Shown piece by piece: positions 11,304 through 22,589 of a DNA stretch of 64,000 nucleotides. The position numbers were made by a program, and so were the translations under genes. Within the stretch, counting starts at the first letter, position 1; the number at the start of each line of letters is the position of its first letter. Under the pieces are notes generated by a model. That model was not told the DNA's origin. It did no database searches and saw nothing but the letters and a program-made list of their open reading frames with translations. This stretch comes from Hygrophila difformis (taxonomy: Eukaryota > Streptophyta > Magnoliopsida > Lamiales > Acanthaceae), in assembly GCA_030278955.1 (NCBI GenBank), contig JAOANR010000015.1:41014487-41078486 (forward strand), written 5' to 3'.

Positions 11304-11407
11304 GGTGAGGCGGTGGTAAGGCGGTGTATCGTCGGAAGGAAGAGGAAAGTTTTTCGCCAGAGTACTTTTCTGTAGATGAGAGAGAGCGATTCTTGCATTT
11401 TAGAGTT

Positions 11408-13689
11408 GTTGAACTGTAATATTATTGTTAGAGATAAATAAATAAATTGTGTTGATTTCATTCACATTTCAATTGCTCACCAAAAAAAAAAAAAATTCAC
11501 ATTTCATTAACTATGTATTGGAGTGGTCTGCGTATCCGTCGACAGCCCAAATCGTTGACCAACGATAATAAATCAAGGATTGCTTTTGCGTGGGCCATAT
11601 CCATTAATCTTCTTTTTTTTTTTTTTTTTTTGGTCCACAATCTCAATGGGCCATACCAATCTTTGAAATTGGGCCAATCCTTTTGCCTTTAGGTAGGAAG
11701 GTACGTATAGAAAAAAATACGGAAAATAAGAGCCCAGTCCCCAAAAGCCAGAGTAAACGCCCTATACCAATTTTTTTGTTGAGTTTGCACCCTATCTCAT
11801 ATTTTGACTCCAACAATACACCCTACCATTTCTTTACCAAAGTAATTAACAAAACTAACCATTATAATTAATTCAAATCGAGAGACGACAGAGACAGAAA
11901 GAGCGGAAGAGAACAGGGACGAACGAACGAACGGAGGAAGAAGAGAACGACAGAGGAGCAGCCGGCGTTCAACTGAGGAGCAACCGTCGTTCAAAGAGAA
12001 TGAACGGAGGAGGAGCAGCCGTCGTTCAACCCTAAACTCTAACACACGAACGAACGGAGGAGCAGAACGGAGGAAGAAGAGAACGATGGAGGAACAAGCT
12101 ATCTCCCGCTTTCAACTGCAATAATGGCACCGAAGAAGAGGCATTCAACTGATAATGGCACCGAAGAGGAATCCGGAGCATTCGGAAGAGGCCAAGGCAA
12201 GCAATTCGGGTAATTCTCTAATTCTACTGTGTAGAGTTGTATTTCTGTAATTCCTGATTAGGTTTTGGAATTCGCACATTCATTCTTGGGCCATGTAAAG
12301 AGGCGAGGGTTCTTCAAGTATTATAAAATGTGTGGGTGGCTGAGTGTTTCTTTGTAATGTAGCGGAGAGAGTTTTGGGTAATGTTCTATTTCAAAGTTGT
12401 TTTGTGGTTTTGTTAGTTGAAATTTCTAAGTATTTAGTGGTTTTGTTGGTTTGTAGAAGGATTTGGTAGGGTAATGTGTTAGCTTTTTATGTGAGATAGA
12501 AAGTGATTATTTGAATTGATTTTTGTGGTACGAAGACTTGTAGTTGATTTGTAGAAGTTATGTTGGAAGTGTTGTTTATGGATACTTGTCAATATAAATT
12601 GCTCACAAGGTGCTTGATGAAATGCTAGAAAAGGATATTATGGGTTAAAATACTCAATTTTGAAGTACATTGGTGATTTATTTGATGAATGATAGTGTTC
12701 AACAATTTTTTGTTGTACAATACAATAGCTTTGAAGGGTTGAGAAATAGTTATTGACAATGGATTATGAAAGAAATTTGAAATAATAGAGTTTAGGTTAG
12801 AAATTTTTTGTTGTACAATACAATACTCAGTGTTTTGTTGACTGTGATGCCACAATATCTATAAAATTTATCAGCAAAGCTATGAATCAAGATTGGATTT
12901 TAATCATATAATATTAATTTGAGTCTTAGTCTAGCAACTTAAGGATCCACAAGCTATCCAATTTAATACGAATAACTCGTTTATCATTTAGATCCAAGGA
13001 GATTAGATTTATTACATCAAACATCATTTAGGAGGCGTCATCTTAACTTAAGTTTTGGGCTGAACATAGACTTCTAGGTGTTCCAGTAATTCTCTGTTCC
13101 AATCCTTTTACCTCGGCAATAATATATTCTTGCTGCTTTATGTTTCCTATACCAAGAACTCATGCATTATGTTTGACAGAATTTGCAGGTTAGTTTTTTT
13201 TTTTTTCCAATTCTATTGGATACAATAGCAGAGTAGATTACCATACTCTCCAACATGGATTCATCGCAGTAAATTTTGTGTGGTGGTCTGATGGCAGAGA
13301 GAAGCCATAGAAGCCACCAGATTTGGACATTTCAACAAAGCAAGGAGAATACCAATCTATCACGTTTACAAGTGGTTCTAGAAACGTTTGAACCGGCCAC
13401 CCGGAGCTTCATTGTTGGAGAACGCATTAGGATTGAGTTTAGGGCGGGTGAATTGTTTTATGTCTGTATTAGAATTGTTCAAGTGTTATTTCACTATATG
13501 GAATTCGATGTTGGATTTAGGATTTTGGGCATTGGATTTTTTGGGATATTGAATTTTGGATAGTGGAAAGTAAATGTTAGAGATATTATATTTTGGTTGT
13601 ATGTGATGTGGATGTTAGCTTACAATGTTGGTTTGTGAACTATATGTATTAGTATAAGTTGGTAAAACTATATGTAAAAAATGTGGTAA
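11408..13689. other. accessory region, probable degraded DNA transposon
   Basis: No complete gene is seen. It holds a T-run at 11611-11632, a purine-rich stretch with repeated cggaggag/gaacga words (11880-12110), a short MAPKK frame at 12124, and two near copies of ttttttgttgtacaatacaata about 100 bp apart (12705 and 12806). Text at 11700-11790 (ATACGGAAAA..AGAGCCCAGTCCCCAAA) resembles the reverse complement of 17070-17115 (ATGCGGAAAA..AGCCCAGACC..CCCCAAA), so it may be one end of an element running to about 17.1 kb. A 95-codon frame at 13276-13563 has no recognisable domain. Confidence 0.35.
12124..12209 (+). pseudogene. MAPKK-start exon fragment, Ulp1-gene-like
   Basis: A short frame begins ATGGCACCGAAGAAG (MAPKKRHS...) and runs to GGCAAGCAATTCGG before gtaattctc, a plausible splice donor. 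Its first codons match the start of the Ulp1-peptidase gene in the MULE at 24194 (ATGGCACCGAAGAAA, MAPKKK). It is preceded by a purine-rich leader in both places. I see no continuing peptidase exons here. It may be the residue of a related element. Confidence 0.3.
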
Positions 13690-14690
13690 ATCGTCCTAAA
13701 CGGTGAAGTGGACGATTTTCTTTGCCGTGCTTCGAAACTTTAACAAGAGAATGGTGGAGGGGACGGTCATTTCAGACCGTTCCGTACGTTATAAAGTGGA
13801 CATAATGTTGGGACGGTCCTGAAGACCGTCCCAGTGACCATCCCATACATTCTGAAGTGTACAGAATGTTTGGGACGGTCCTCAAGGACCGTCCTAGTGA
13901 CCATCCAAATATATCAACTTTGGTTGTGTGCTAAAAGAACTTGGTAAGTCGTATACGTTGAACTTAGTAAATCATACACATGGTAAGTCATTTACATTGA
14001 ACTTGGTAAGATAAATATTAAAAATTTGGTAAATCATATACATTAAACTTGGTAAATCATATACATAGAGCTTGGTAAGTCATTTAAATTGAACTTGGTA
14101 AGGTAAATATTAAGGACTTGGTAAGTCATATACATTGAACTTGGTAAGTCGTTTACATTACACTTGGTAAGTCGTATACATTGAAATTGGTAAGTCGGTC
14201 CTCACCGTCCCTTACCAAATGTTTTTGTCTAGACGGTCCTGGTAAGAAAGGGACGGTCCAAAGTGACCGTCTCAAGACCGTCCATCAAGTCTGTGTTGAT
14301 CAGAGTTACATGGACGGTTTTCGGACGCTAATCCTTCACCGTACGTTTGACCGTCCCTCTGCATTTTTTAAAGACATTTCGACTTTATTGATGTTTGTAC
14401 ATCATATTCATTGGAAACACTTGGAAAGCAAAATACAAAAACTTGGTAACTATAATAATGAAGACATTGGTAAGTCAGATACTGAAAACGTGGTAAGTTT
14501 GCTCATGACACCCGTGGTGAACTAAATACCAAAAACTTGGTAAGTAGGCTATACAGTCCATTGGTAAACCCGGTACATAAAACTTGGTAAATAGCTATAG
14601 TGCCCATTGGTAAATAGACTTCAATGTCCATTGATAAACCCGGTATAAAATATTCGGTAAATAGGCTATACATAATTGGTAAGTATCATT
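13690..14690 (+). repeat. TTGGTAAG minisatellite-like array, block A (plus)
   Basis: More than 20 degenerate units centred on CTTGGTAAGTC recur at roughly 22-26 bp spacing, with connecting text such as ATATACATTGAA. The block also holds GGGACGGTCC palindromes: 13810-13832 (GGGACGGTCC..GACCGTCCC) and a copy 62 bp later at 13872, plus single GACGGTC/GACCGTC words at 13760-13785 and 14190-14360. No coding frame is supported. Such motif arrays near an end are typical of subterminal repeats of CACTA-type or other DNA transposons, but no terminal repeats were identified. Confidence 0.7.
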
Positions 14691-14819
14691 TTGCAACACA
14701 CTAGTAAATAAATTAAAATATTTAGTTAATTTAATTCTTTAAATTGCTTTAAAATATAATTGTGTTTTATTATATTATATATAAAATTAAAGTTAATATA
14801 TTATATATTAAATCACATA

Positions 14820-16045
14820 TCATAATTCTTTACCATATCGATGTATAATATTTACCAACTAAGACACCAAATCAATTACCATATTGACACAATTGGACTG
14901 GTTGTGGACGGGATAAATCTACCTTGCAAAGTACCGTCCTCCACTCCTAAACCCTTTCAATTTCTCATTTACCAAGTCATTACTTAGGATGTACCATGCA
15001 CATTCAACCCACCTTTACCATATATAATTGTTTCATGTTACCATGTTCATGAAGTGTTAGTTACCAAGTTAAATAATATTCACTTTTGCATTCGTGTACG
15101 GCTTTAACTACCGAACCATGAGATATACCTCTAAAAAGAGCTTACAACGTAATGATACATCGTCGAAAAAACTTTAAGGGTATAGACTATTCCCTTAATG
15201 AATGCAATGTGACATCAGATAAGGTATCATTGGATGAAGAAACGAACACCTTAATAACAAACGTCGAACATTACTACGGGTACATACACTATTATCTTAA
15301 GGAATTCAACGGGACATCTGATAAGGTACGATTGGATGAAGAAACGAACAACTTAATTACAAACGTGGAACGCTACTACGGGTACATACACTATTCCCTT
15401 AAGGAATGCAACGTGACATCCGATAAGGTACAATTGGATGAAGAAACGAACATAAACGTCGAGCATTACTACGGGTACATACACTATTATCTGAAGGAAT
15501 GCAACGTGGCATCCAATAAGGTACGATTGAATATTAAAACGAACACCTTGATTACAAACGTGGAACATTATTACGGAAACATTGATTATTATCTTAAGGA
15601 ATACAATGTGACACCTCCACGTAGATACTTATTTCAAGTATATACACACACTCAGTGTATAGATGCTTTCATTGACATAATAGGAACAATGCATAAACCA
15701 TTTAATCGTAATAATGGCAATCATTTTCCATCCTAAACCCTCCACGGGATAAAATTACCACTATCTTGTTATGTCTCTTACCAATTAATGATAGATGCTT
15801 TACCAAGTATCTTGTATTTGATTTACCAACATAGTAATGTGGATTACCAGGTTTTTGTATGTCTCTCTCCAGCATATTGATGCGTGGTTTAGGGTTTAGG
15901 TTTTACCAGGTTTTTGTAAGTCTCTTACCAACATAGTGATATGGTTTACCAAGTTTTTGGTGAACTTTTTTAAATTTCAGCAATGAATGGAAGAATGAAT
16001 CATGAAAATTTTTATGTCACTTACCTACATAGTGATATGGTTTAC
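14820..16045 (-). repeat. TTGGTAAG array, block B (inverted) around a tandem repeat
   Basis: The same word appears here on the other strand (TTACCAA, TTACCA, CTTACCAAC), for example at 14845-14885, 14965-15070 and 15760-16045, with looser spacing than block A. A 102-bp tandem repeat sits in the middle. The orientation flips again at about 16045 (tttaccgaaagtgggtaagtc). Blocks A and B together look like the two ends of one element. Confidence 0.6.
15152..15736 (+). repeat. open 102-bp tandem repeat, about 4.5 units
   Basis: An open frame of 194 codons is made of 34-residue units of the type YYGYIHYYLKECN-VTSDKVRLDEETNTLIT-NVEH. Unit 3 lacks exactly three residues (9 bp), so the frame is kept; the last unit diverges at NVTPPRR. 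The units differ by substitutions but contain no stop. I know no family with this repeat. No splice context, start context or promoter is evident, and because 102 is divisible by 3 an unmutated unit would remain open by chance. Confidence 0.6.
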
Positions 16046-16910
16046 CGAAAGTGGGTAAGTCTAGTTTTAATAAACTTGGTAAGTGTTAAAAAAAAATTTG
16101 GAAGGTGTAATATTGAATCACTTGGTAAGCCTAGTAGCATTTGGTAGGTCGGATTATGATACATTTGGTAAGCATGAAAATAACTTGGTAAGCGCAATAT
16201 TGAAACACTTGGTAAATATGTACCTAAAAATTGGTAAGTCGAATATTGAAACCCTTGGTAACCGTGAGCTGGACCGTCCAGTGGTTTCGATTCTGATACC
16301 ACGGTGAGATGGACGGTCCGCGCGCCGTGCGGTGACCGTGAGCTGGTCACTGCTTCCTTCAGAGAGGACTCACGAGGTTTGGATGGTTCACACCGCACGT
16401 CCCAATGACCGTGTAAAAAAACGACTTTGTCAATGTGGTAAATCGTGTACAAAGAACTTGGTAAATGTAATAATGAACTTGGTAAGTCTAATACAAACAA
16501 CTTGGTAAGTGTACTATAGAAACCCTGAGTAAGCCGAATACAAAGAACTTGGTAAGTGTAATATTGAAATCCTTGGTAAGCCAAATACAAAAACTTAATA
16601 AGTGCAATATTGAATCACTTGGTAAGTCAAAAACAAAACACCTGGTAAGAGTAGGTAGAGTAATTATGACAGCCTTGGTAATCCAAATCCAGAAAACTTG
16701 GTAAGAGTAATATTGAAACCCTTGGTAAGGCAAATACAAAAACTTGGCAAGTGTAATATTGAAAAACTTGGTAAGCCAAATATCAATACGTTGGTAAGTG
16801 TTGTATTGGAAGTTGGAACCCTAGGTAAGGAAAATAGCAAAAACTTATAAGTGTAATATGAAAACCTTGGTAAGCTAAATACAAAAAACTTGGTAAGTGT
16901 AATATTGGGG
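16046..16910 (+). repeat. TTGGTAAG array, block C (plus)
   Basis: About 30 units of CTTGGTAAG with connecting text GTGTAATATTGAAA and CCAAATACAAAAA alternate at about 22-26 bp spacing. At 16262-16410 the array is interrupted by GACGGTC/GACCGTC words (GGACCGTCC, ATGGACGGTCC, GACCGTG). The connecting text differs from block A, so this is a related but separately amplified array. It ends sharply near 16905 at gtaatattgggg. Confidence 0.7.
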
Positions 16911-18270
16911 AGGAAGGGTATTTGGGGATATTTGGGTATTTTCTCATGCAAGGGCATTTCAGTATTTTCTCATTTTGGCTTAATTAACTATGTTGATTTA
17001 TTTTTATTTAAGTTTCTTAATTGATGGGGCTTAAAGTCTAAAGATTTAAAATACGGGGTTTGACTTTAAGAAAGTTTGGGGAGGAGGTCTGGGCTAGGGT
17101 TTTTCCGCATAAAAAAATAACACAAATCCGCCCAATTAAGTCCCACCCTTAAATTCCTTTTTTACACTTTTTTTTATCCTCCAAGGAACAAAATAAAGAT
17201 GTGTCACACATTTTTTTTTTTTTAGGAAACCTTATATTCAAGACTAATCCATCGAGTGAATGTTGAAGAATTCTGTATCTTCCAATACAGAATTCTGCAT
17301 ACACTAAAACTCGAAACCGATGTGCCACACATTATTCATACGGGGAAAAGAATATAAAACTAAAAAACCCAAGATAAATTATTGATAGCCGAGAAAAACG
17401 CAAAATTTAGCAAATAACATTTACTCATTTAGTCATTTAGCAAAAGTTAACTTGACCGTAAGTCAAACGAACAATTTAAAGTTTTAAACCCTGAATAAAA
17501 TAAAACAATCTCTTACCCTAATAGCAGCCATGGTATCCGCCAGTACTACCACCATTCACAGCACAGCAAAGCACCCTAATTCCTATCCTATAAAATCTCC
17601 CCCATCCCGAATGAAGGCGACAAAAAAATGGTGCATCATAGTACACGTTAAATTGGGAATTAAATGCTTTGGGGGTTGCTCACAAACCACGGTAATCCAA
17701 ACAGACGAGATAAAAAAAAATTGCATCCGTTTGTAAATTTATTATTTCTAATTTATTTTTATTGCCAGCCCCCAAATGATGACGGAAGCTAACATTTCAT
17801 TTTATTCATATACGTACTTATGTTGTTAGTTGTCAACAAAGTTAATTTTGAACGTTCTTTTTCTAATTTTTTGTAAGTCTGTTGTTGGTGACCAATATTC
17901 AATCTGAATATCCTCCAGTTTATGCATAATATTTTGATGTGAAGCTCTTTATGTTATCTATAAAAAAATACTAAGGGAGTGTTAAAAGTCGGAAGTAAAA
18001 AAAATCGCAACTCTTTTTATTTTTATCTACATCCTTTTCTATAACCGTGCTTGAGGCAAGTTTTGCCGGATGATTATATCATAGTACAGTTGAGCAAAAT
18101 ATACTGTATTCCAAATGCAATGAATATGTATAGCTTGCAATATTCAAACCATGTTCGCGTGTCACAAAGATACAATGAACTTGCACTCAAGGTTGAATAT
18201 GCCTGCCTATACATCATCATCACATCTTATTATGGCTGTATATCTGTAAAGGCATGCATACCTGAAGGAG
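16911..18270. other. intergenic DNA downstream of SEX4, one SINE
   Basis: 16911-17190 has element-end-like text (GTCAAACCCC, AAGCCCCATC on the minus strand). A truncated SINE lies at 17214-17318. A 68-codon frame beginning MVSASTTTIH at 17530 has no recognised domain. The rest is AT-rich. The SEX4 polyadenylation site should lie within the last few hundred bases, but no signal was assigned. Confidence 0.4.
17214..17318 (-). mobile_element. truncated SINE, second family
   Basis: Short minus-strand insertion with B-box-like GGTTTCGAGTT and an A tail (T run at 17211-17223). The flanks share gatgtgtcacacatt / gatgtgccacacatt (1 mismatch in 15) at 17199-17213 and 17319-17333. Internal text (AAGACTAATC near the 3' end) matches the longer copy at 62428-62650, so the two belong to one family. 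Confidence 0.65.
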
Positions 18271-21200
18271 TTAGTCCTCATCGGGATAGGCTTCCAGAAA
18301 CTGCTTGATGACAATGCGCTCGTCGCTCGAAAGTTGAGGATCATCACCATTTAATCTGTTCCGAATTTCAGCACTAGTGCCGTCTGGATTGTCATCGAAA
18401 ACCTAGATAGAAGAAAAGCCATGGGTTATGTATTATGGCCTCGAGATACCCAAACCACATACATTGATGTAATACAAGATGCAGGAACCAAAAGGGGTCC
18501 AACTCATGAATCATTAGATTATTAAGTTGATAAAGATATATTCTTGGGGGCTGCATACTATGTAGGGAGTGCATATTGTAATAAGGAGAAGAACCTTAAT
18601 GTAGTTGTTGACATGGTTGTCGTTGTTGGGATTGGTGGTGGGCTCATACTTGTTGCACATCCATTCCCCATCAACTATGTACTTGTACTCGTACTCACCT
18701 ACCTGCTCATCCAAGAAAAAGAGACCGCATTTGTCATAAAAAATCTAATTCCAGTGCATGTGATGGGATTGACCATTTCTTAAGGCAAAAGACAGCAGTT
18801 TCTTGAATATATTTGTAAATTGTAACTTTAAAGTTAAGCTGAGTGATCGATTAAGATTGAGTAAAATAAACTCTTTGAGAACAACAAAGTTAAGAGACAA
18901 ACTTAAAATTGAACATTGCTGAGACAGATACTAATAAACATACTTACTGGCAATTCTCTATGGAGAACCCATAATTCTTGTTCAGCATCATATGACAAAG
19001 GTATTCTCTGTTGAGAATTTGCAGGAACACAAAGTGCTTTTAGTAGAGGGAAAAGCACAGTCGGAAGTCAAAACATATCAGTGTAAAAGACAAGTTGCTA
19101 AATCACACACGGTACTCAAATTTCGTATCACCGTCTAGTATCAATCATGATTCATGACAGGCTAAACATAAACCCCAGATTTCTAGGTTTTCAAGGTTAT
19201 ATTACCTGGCCCCAACCGACATCAAGTCCAGAGATCTCCACTGTCGAACAATCACTACCGTACCATTTGAACGTCACAGGCTTCTTTTGAAGGCCTGTAA
19301 GCTTTAAGCAGATTAAATCCACATTAGAGTATTTTATGACTTCACAGACTGGTGCATTTATCTCCAACCAACCAGTGAACCAACCCAATTATTAAACCAT
19401 TGATCAGTCTAGCTACACGGCTTGAATCCATATGGTTCCAAAGTTACAAATCATTATGTCACAAACTTGACATGTATGTTAACAAGTATGAACAATTTAA
19501 TATGCCGCCTATGTTTAAATAACTTTAGACAAACGCAATTATTGAAGATTCATTGAGGGTTTGTGTTATGCTTTAAAAGCTGATGCTCAACTTAAAAACC
19601 ACAAGCCTAACCCATATCTGTTACTTGATTTTTATTTTTTTTTATCAGAAGTTTAAATGAGAAGTAATTAACATTGGAACCAGGAAGACTCACAATATCA
19701 GCTGTGGCACTTTTGATTGCAAATAATTTTGGGAAGCATGACCTCTTGCTCTGCAAAATTAAGAGAAACAATTTACCTTATCAAAAATTTGTTATTGTAA
19801 ACAAAATACATTTTGTTAAATTTGTGTCTCAGTTATATGTGCCCTGAATTAATTAGAACAATCATCTCAGACGAAGTAACCAAACTTCGCAACTGAATTC
19901 AGAAGAGGCGCAGAAAAGAGAATCAGTTATAAAATTTTTGACAAACTACAGCATTGCAAATAAAGTTAATCAAAATAGACAATATATCAGAACAGAAAAT
20001 TAATGAAATAGGCAAAATGTCAGAACAGAAAATTACTATAAGCAATTCGTGTGCTTCGTTGAGCGTGTAGCCTTGAATCCAAAACATATAAGCCACCTAC
20101 AATTTGAACACAACATAAATGATATTATTACTAAAAAAGTGTACAAACGGTGTGTTACAAAGAAGCAGGGAACTGTTGCAACACCACATAACTAGTTCAG
20201 TTTGTGAGTATTACGAACAGAATAAGATCATTATAGACAGAATGGTGCTTCATGAGGGGGAAATGTGGGCCAAATAGAAATATGATCCAATAATCAACAG
20301 AACGAATTGAGTGATCCAATGAAAATAGGAAAATTATTCAAAAAAACTAAATTCAAAAGGTTTGAGATCCATACGGCAGTTGCAGGAGCTCGTCCAAGAC
20401 CAGCAGTGCAATGTATATATGTTACCCCTCCGTTTTGATTTATGGCTTTATGCAGTTTGCTTACCACTGCTGGTAGCCGCAATCGCAGGTCAAAGGCATC
20501 AAAATCCCTGCTTCAAGCATACATCAACCAGAGAGTAAAACCCACAAATATAACAGAAACGCAGGTTTTGGTGATTTTAAAATAAAACACATCAACCAAA
20601 GGACAAATTCCAGCAAAGAGTAATGCAACAAAAAGGAGTGCTACAGCTCAAGCATCTCCTAGCATTTGTGTAATTAAATCACTGACCTAATTTCAGCTCG
20701 CAAATGTTGGATGTCACCACAGCTGTTTGCATATTCACGAATGGCATTTATATCTACTCCAAAATATCTGAGGAATTTTGGTTAAGGAGAAAGAAAATCC
20801 ATCGAATATTAAATAAGTAAATCCCATCCCAATCATCTAGGAAGGAGCAACTCCAAGATTAACAAACCAGTGGGTTTATATATGGAGCATGAAAACAAGT
20901 TCCTACATCAATTTGATTGGTTGGATACTCAAGGTCTGAATCCTGTTGTAAGCAAAATATCGTTTTCACACCAATACTGCGAAGCTTGTCAACATCTGCT
21001 GGAGTCTGTTCATGTGTACAAACTTAGGAGAACTGTAAGAACAAGCAACCTGTTACACATTAAGAAAGTGAGCAATTGTTACCTGTAGGCATGACCCCAC
21101 GACCAAATCAGGGAGAATGAAGTTGTAGTTCATTCCAAGTTCATGCCTATACGTTAAAACTGCATTCGAGCACAGAAACAGTCATACAGTTACCCTAATT

Positions 21201-22589
21201 ACGATTAAAAAGAATAGCATACATCAAAATCAATCGCAAAACAAATCAAGTAACAACAAAAGTCTCCAAACTATCTAGTAAACAGGTTAGATCACATGAG
21301 GTACACCCATGACCCAAGAAAGCAAAAAATAAAGTGCAATCTGATGTCTCCAAAGTACAGTTTATGAACAGATAAATGCCAATCAATAAGTCATTAAAAT
21401 GTAAAAACTGCAGGGCAACAAAGAATCAAAGACTGTTGGTATCCACAGCAGAATACAGAGAGTTAGAAACATTGCGAAGTTAACAATTACCAGTAGACAA
21501 ATATTGCACATACCAGCTCCCATAGCTGCAGTCATATCTTGACTGTATGTTTCAGATTTTTCATCAACCTTAGTAGTTTCATTCTCCATACTTTGTGCAG
21601 AACCAGATGCGGCCTAAATTTTCAAGAAAAGGTAACAGTTCAGATATAGAACTGTACATACACAATTTATATATACTTCCTCCATTTTTTTATAATTGAA
21701 ACATTTGCATAGTTGTTACTATTCATTAAGTAACTTTGATTTAATTTTTAACACATTGTATAAGATAAAACATAGTCAAGTGAGATGTTGTTGGATTCGT
21801 CTAATCAAGCAGATTTATAATATCAAATTCTTAGAATTTTTAGTTGTACACACTGTGAGATATTAAGCGTTAAAAATGTGCATTGGATTGCGTGAAATGC
21901 AGAAATGTTACAACTTTTAAGAAACGGAGGGAGTACAATCATGAACTAATGAAGCAGGGAGGCTCCTTGATAAAACAAAATATCTAAAGTGCAACTCTAA
22001 AATACAAACATATAACTGTACATGGTAGACAACACCAATCCATCTCCACTCCCTCCCCATTCTCCAAATAACACCAAAATTATCAGCAAGCAGTACAAGC
22101 GAACACTTTATAAACTACTCAGTAACAAACCAATATATAATTTTCAAACAGAATTGAGATTTGCTGAACAGCAGACATTCAAAACCGATAGAACTCCAAA
22201 ATACTCCTAAATGGATAATGAATTCGACCAAATAATTTTAACAGAAAGCAAATCAAAATTAGGACAGATATTTTACCTTAGCAACAATGCTAGGAGTTGG
22301 AGATACCGCCAAGCCTCTTACCATCCTCTGAATTCAAAATAATTGAACAAAACTAACAAACATAAAAAGCAGAACAACACAAACAATCGAGACATCAGCA
22401 TTAAACTCACCAGTAAATTGATAGCACGCGGAGCCTTTCCAGAGTCACCTTTCAAGCTTCGCGGAGGCAAGGCTGAGTACCTAACAATAACAACACTCCT
22501 GAGAACAACAAATTCGAAGAATCTATAAAGACAGAAACAAAAGAAAGCAAAATGAAGAAAAACCTGGGGAGATTCTGGAGGCAATTCAT
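18271..22589 (-). CDS. SEX4: phosphoglucan phosphatase SEX4 (starch excess 4)
   Basis: Removes phosphate from glucan chains during starch breakdown in the plastid. Fourteen GT-AG exons splice in frame to 375 codons (Arabidopsis SEX4 is about this size): 22589-22564, 22480-22411, 22327-22277, 21613-21514, 21159-21083, 21005-20929, 20767-20687, 20507-20375, 20096-20037, 19750-19694, 19301-19206, 19007-18948, 18702-18595, 18402-18271. The N-terminus MNCLQNLPR matches the known protein start, followed by a Ser/Pro/basic transit-like region. The dual-specificity phosphatase domain includes [22 protein letters not shown] and the catalytic loop HCTAGLGRA (Cys194, Arg200), with the general acid in DFDAFDLR (Asp162). 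A CBM48 glucan-binding domain follows ([24 protein letters not shown]) and a C-terminal acidic tail docks it. Nothing is missing, so the gene looks functional. A Stowaway-like MITE sits in intron 3. Confidence 0.95.
21674..21935. mobile_element. Stowaway-like MITE in SEX4 intron 3
   Basis: 262 bp bounded by TA and terminal inverted repeats, CTTCCTCCATTTTTTTA at the left and AAACGGAGGGAG at the right. The interior is AT-rich, without coding capacity. It lies wholly within the intron between exons 3 and 4, leaving splice sites intact. Confidence 0.8.

Larger units (their letters stand above)
5566..11391 (-). mobile_element. full-length L1-like LINE retrotransposon
   Basis: A 5.8-kb non-LTR retrotransposon on the minus strand, bounded by a perfect 16-bp target site duplication, cttgcattttagagtt, at 5550-5565 and 11392-11407. 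The 3' end (plus-strand left) has a short poly(A) tail seen as T's, preceded on the element strand by GACGCTTCGTGCGTC, a hairpin (stem GACGC/GCGTC), and CTTGTATC. It carries an ORF1 and an ORF2 that are both completely open, with about 88 bp of 5' leader and 111 bp of 3' leader. Perfect TSDs and intact frames point to a recent and possibly still active copy. Confidence 0.96.

Noticed and set aside
13276..13563. 95-codon plus-strand frame (MCGGLMAERSH...)
   Set aside because: No family resemblance, no gene context, ends in low-complexity hydrophobic text; likely chance within a degraded element.
13940..16900. CRISPR-like spacing of short repeats
   Set aside because: Units are degenerate, the intervening text is also repetitive, orientation flips, and the locus is plant nuclear DNA.
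17530..17736. 68-codon plus-strand frame (MVSASTTTIH...)
   Set aside because: Short, no domain, no downstream exons; probably chance or SEX4 antisense flank.
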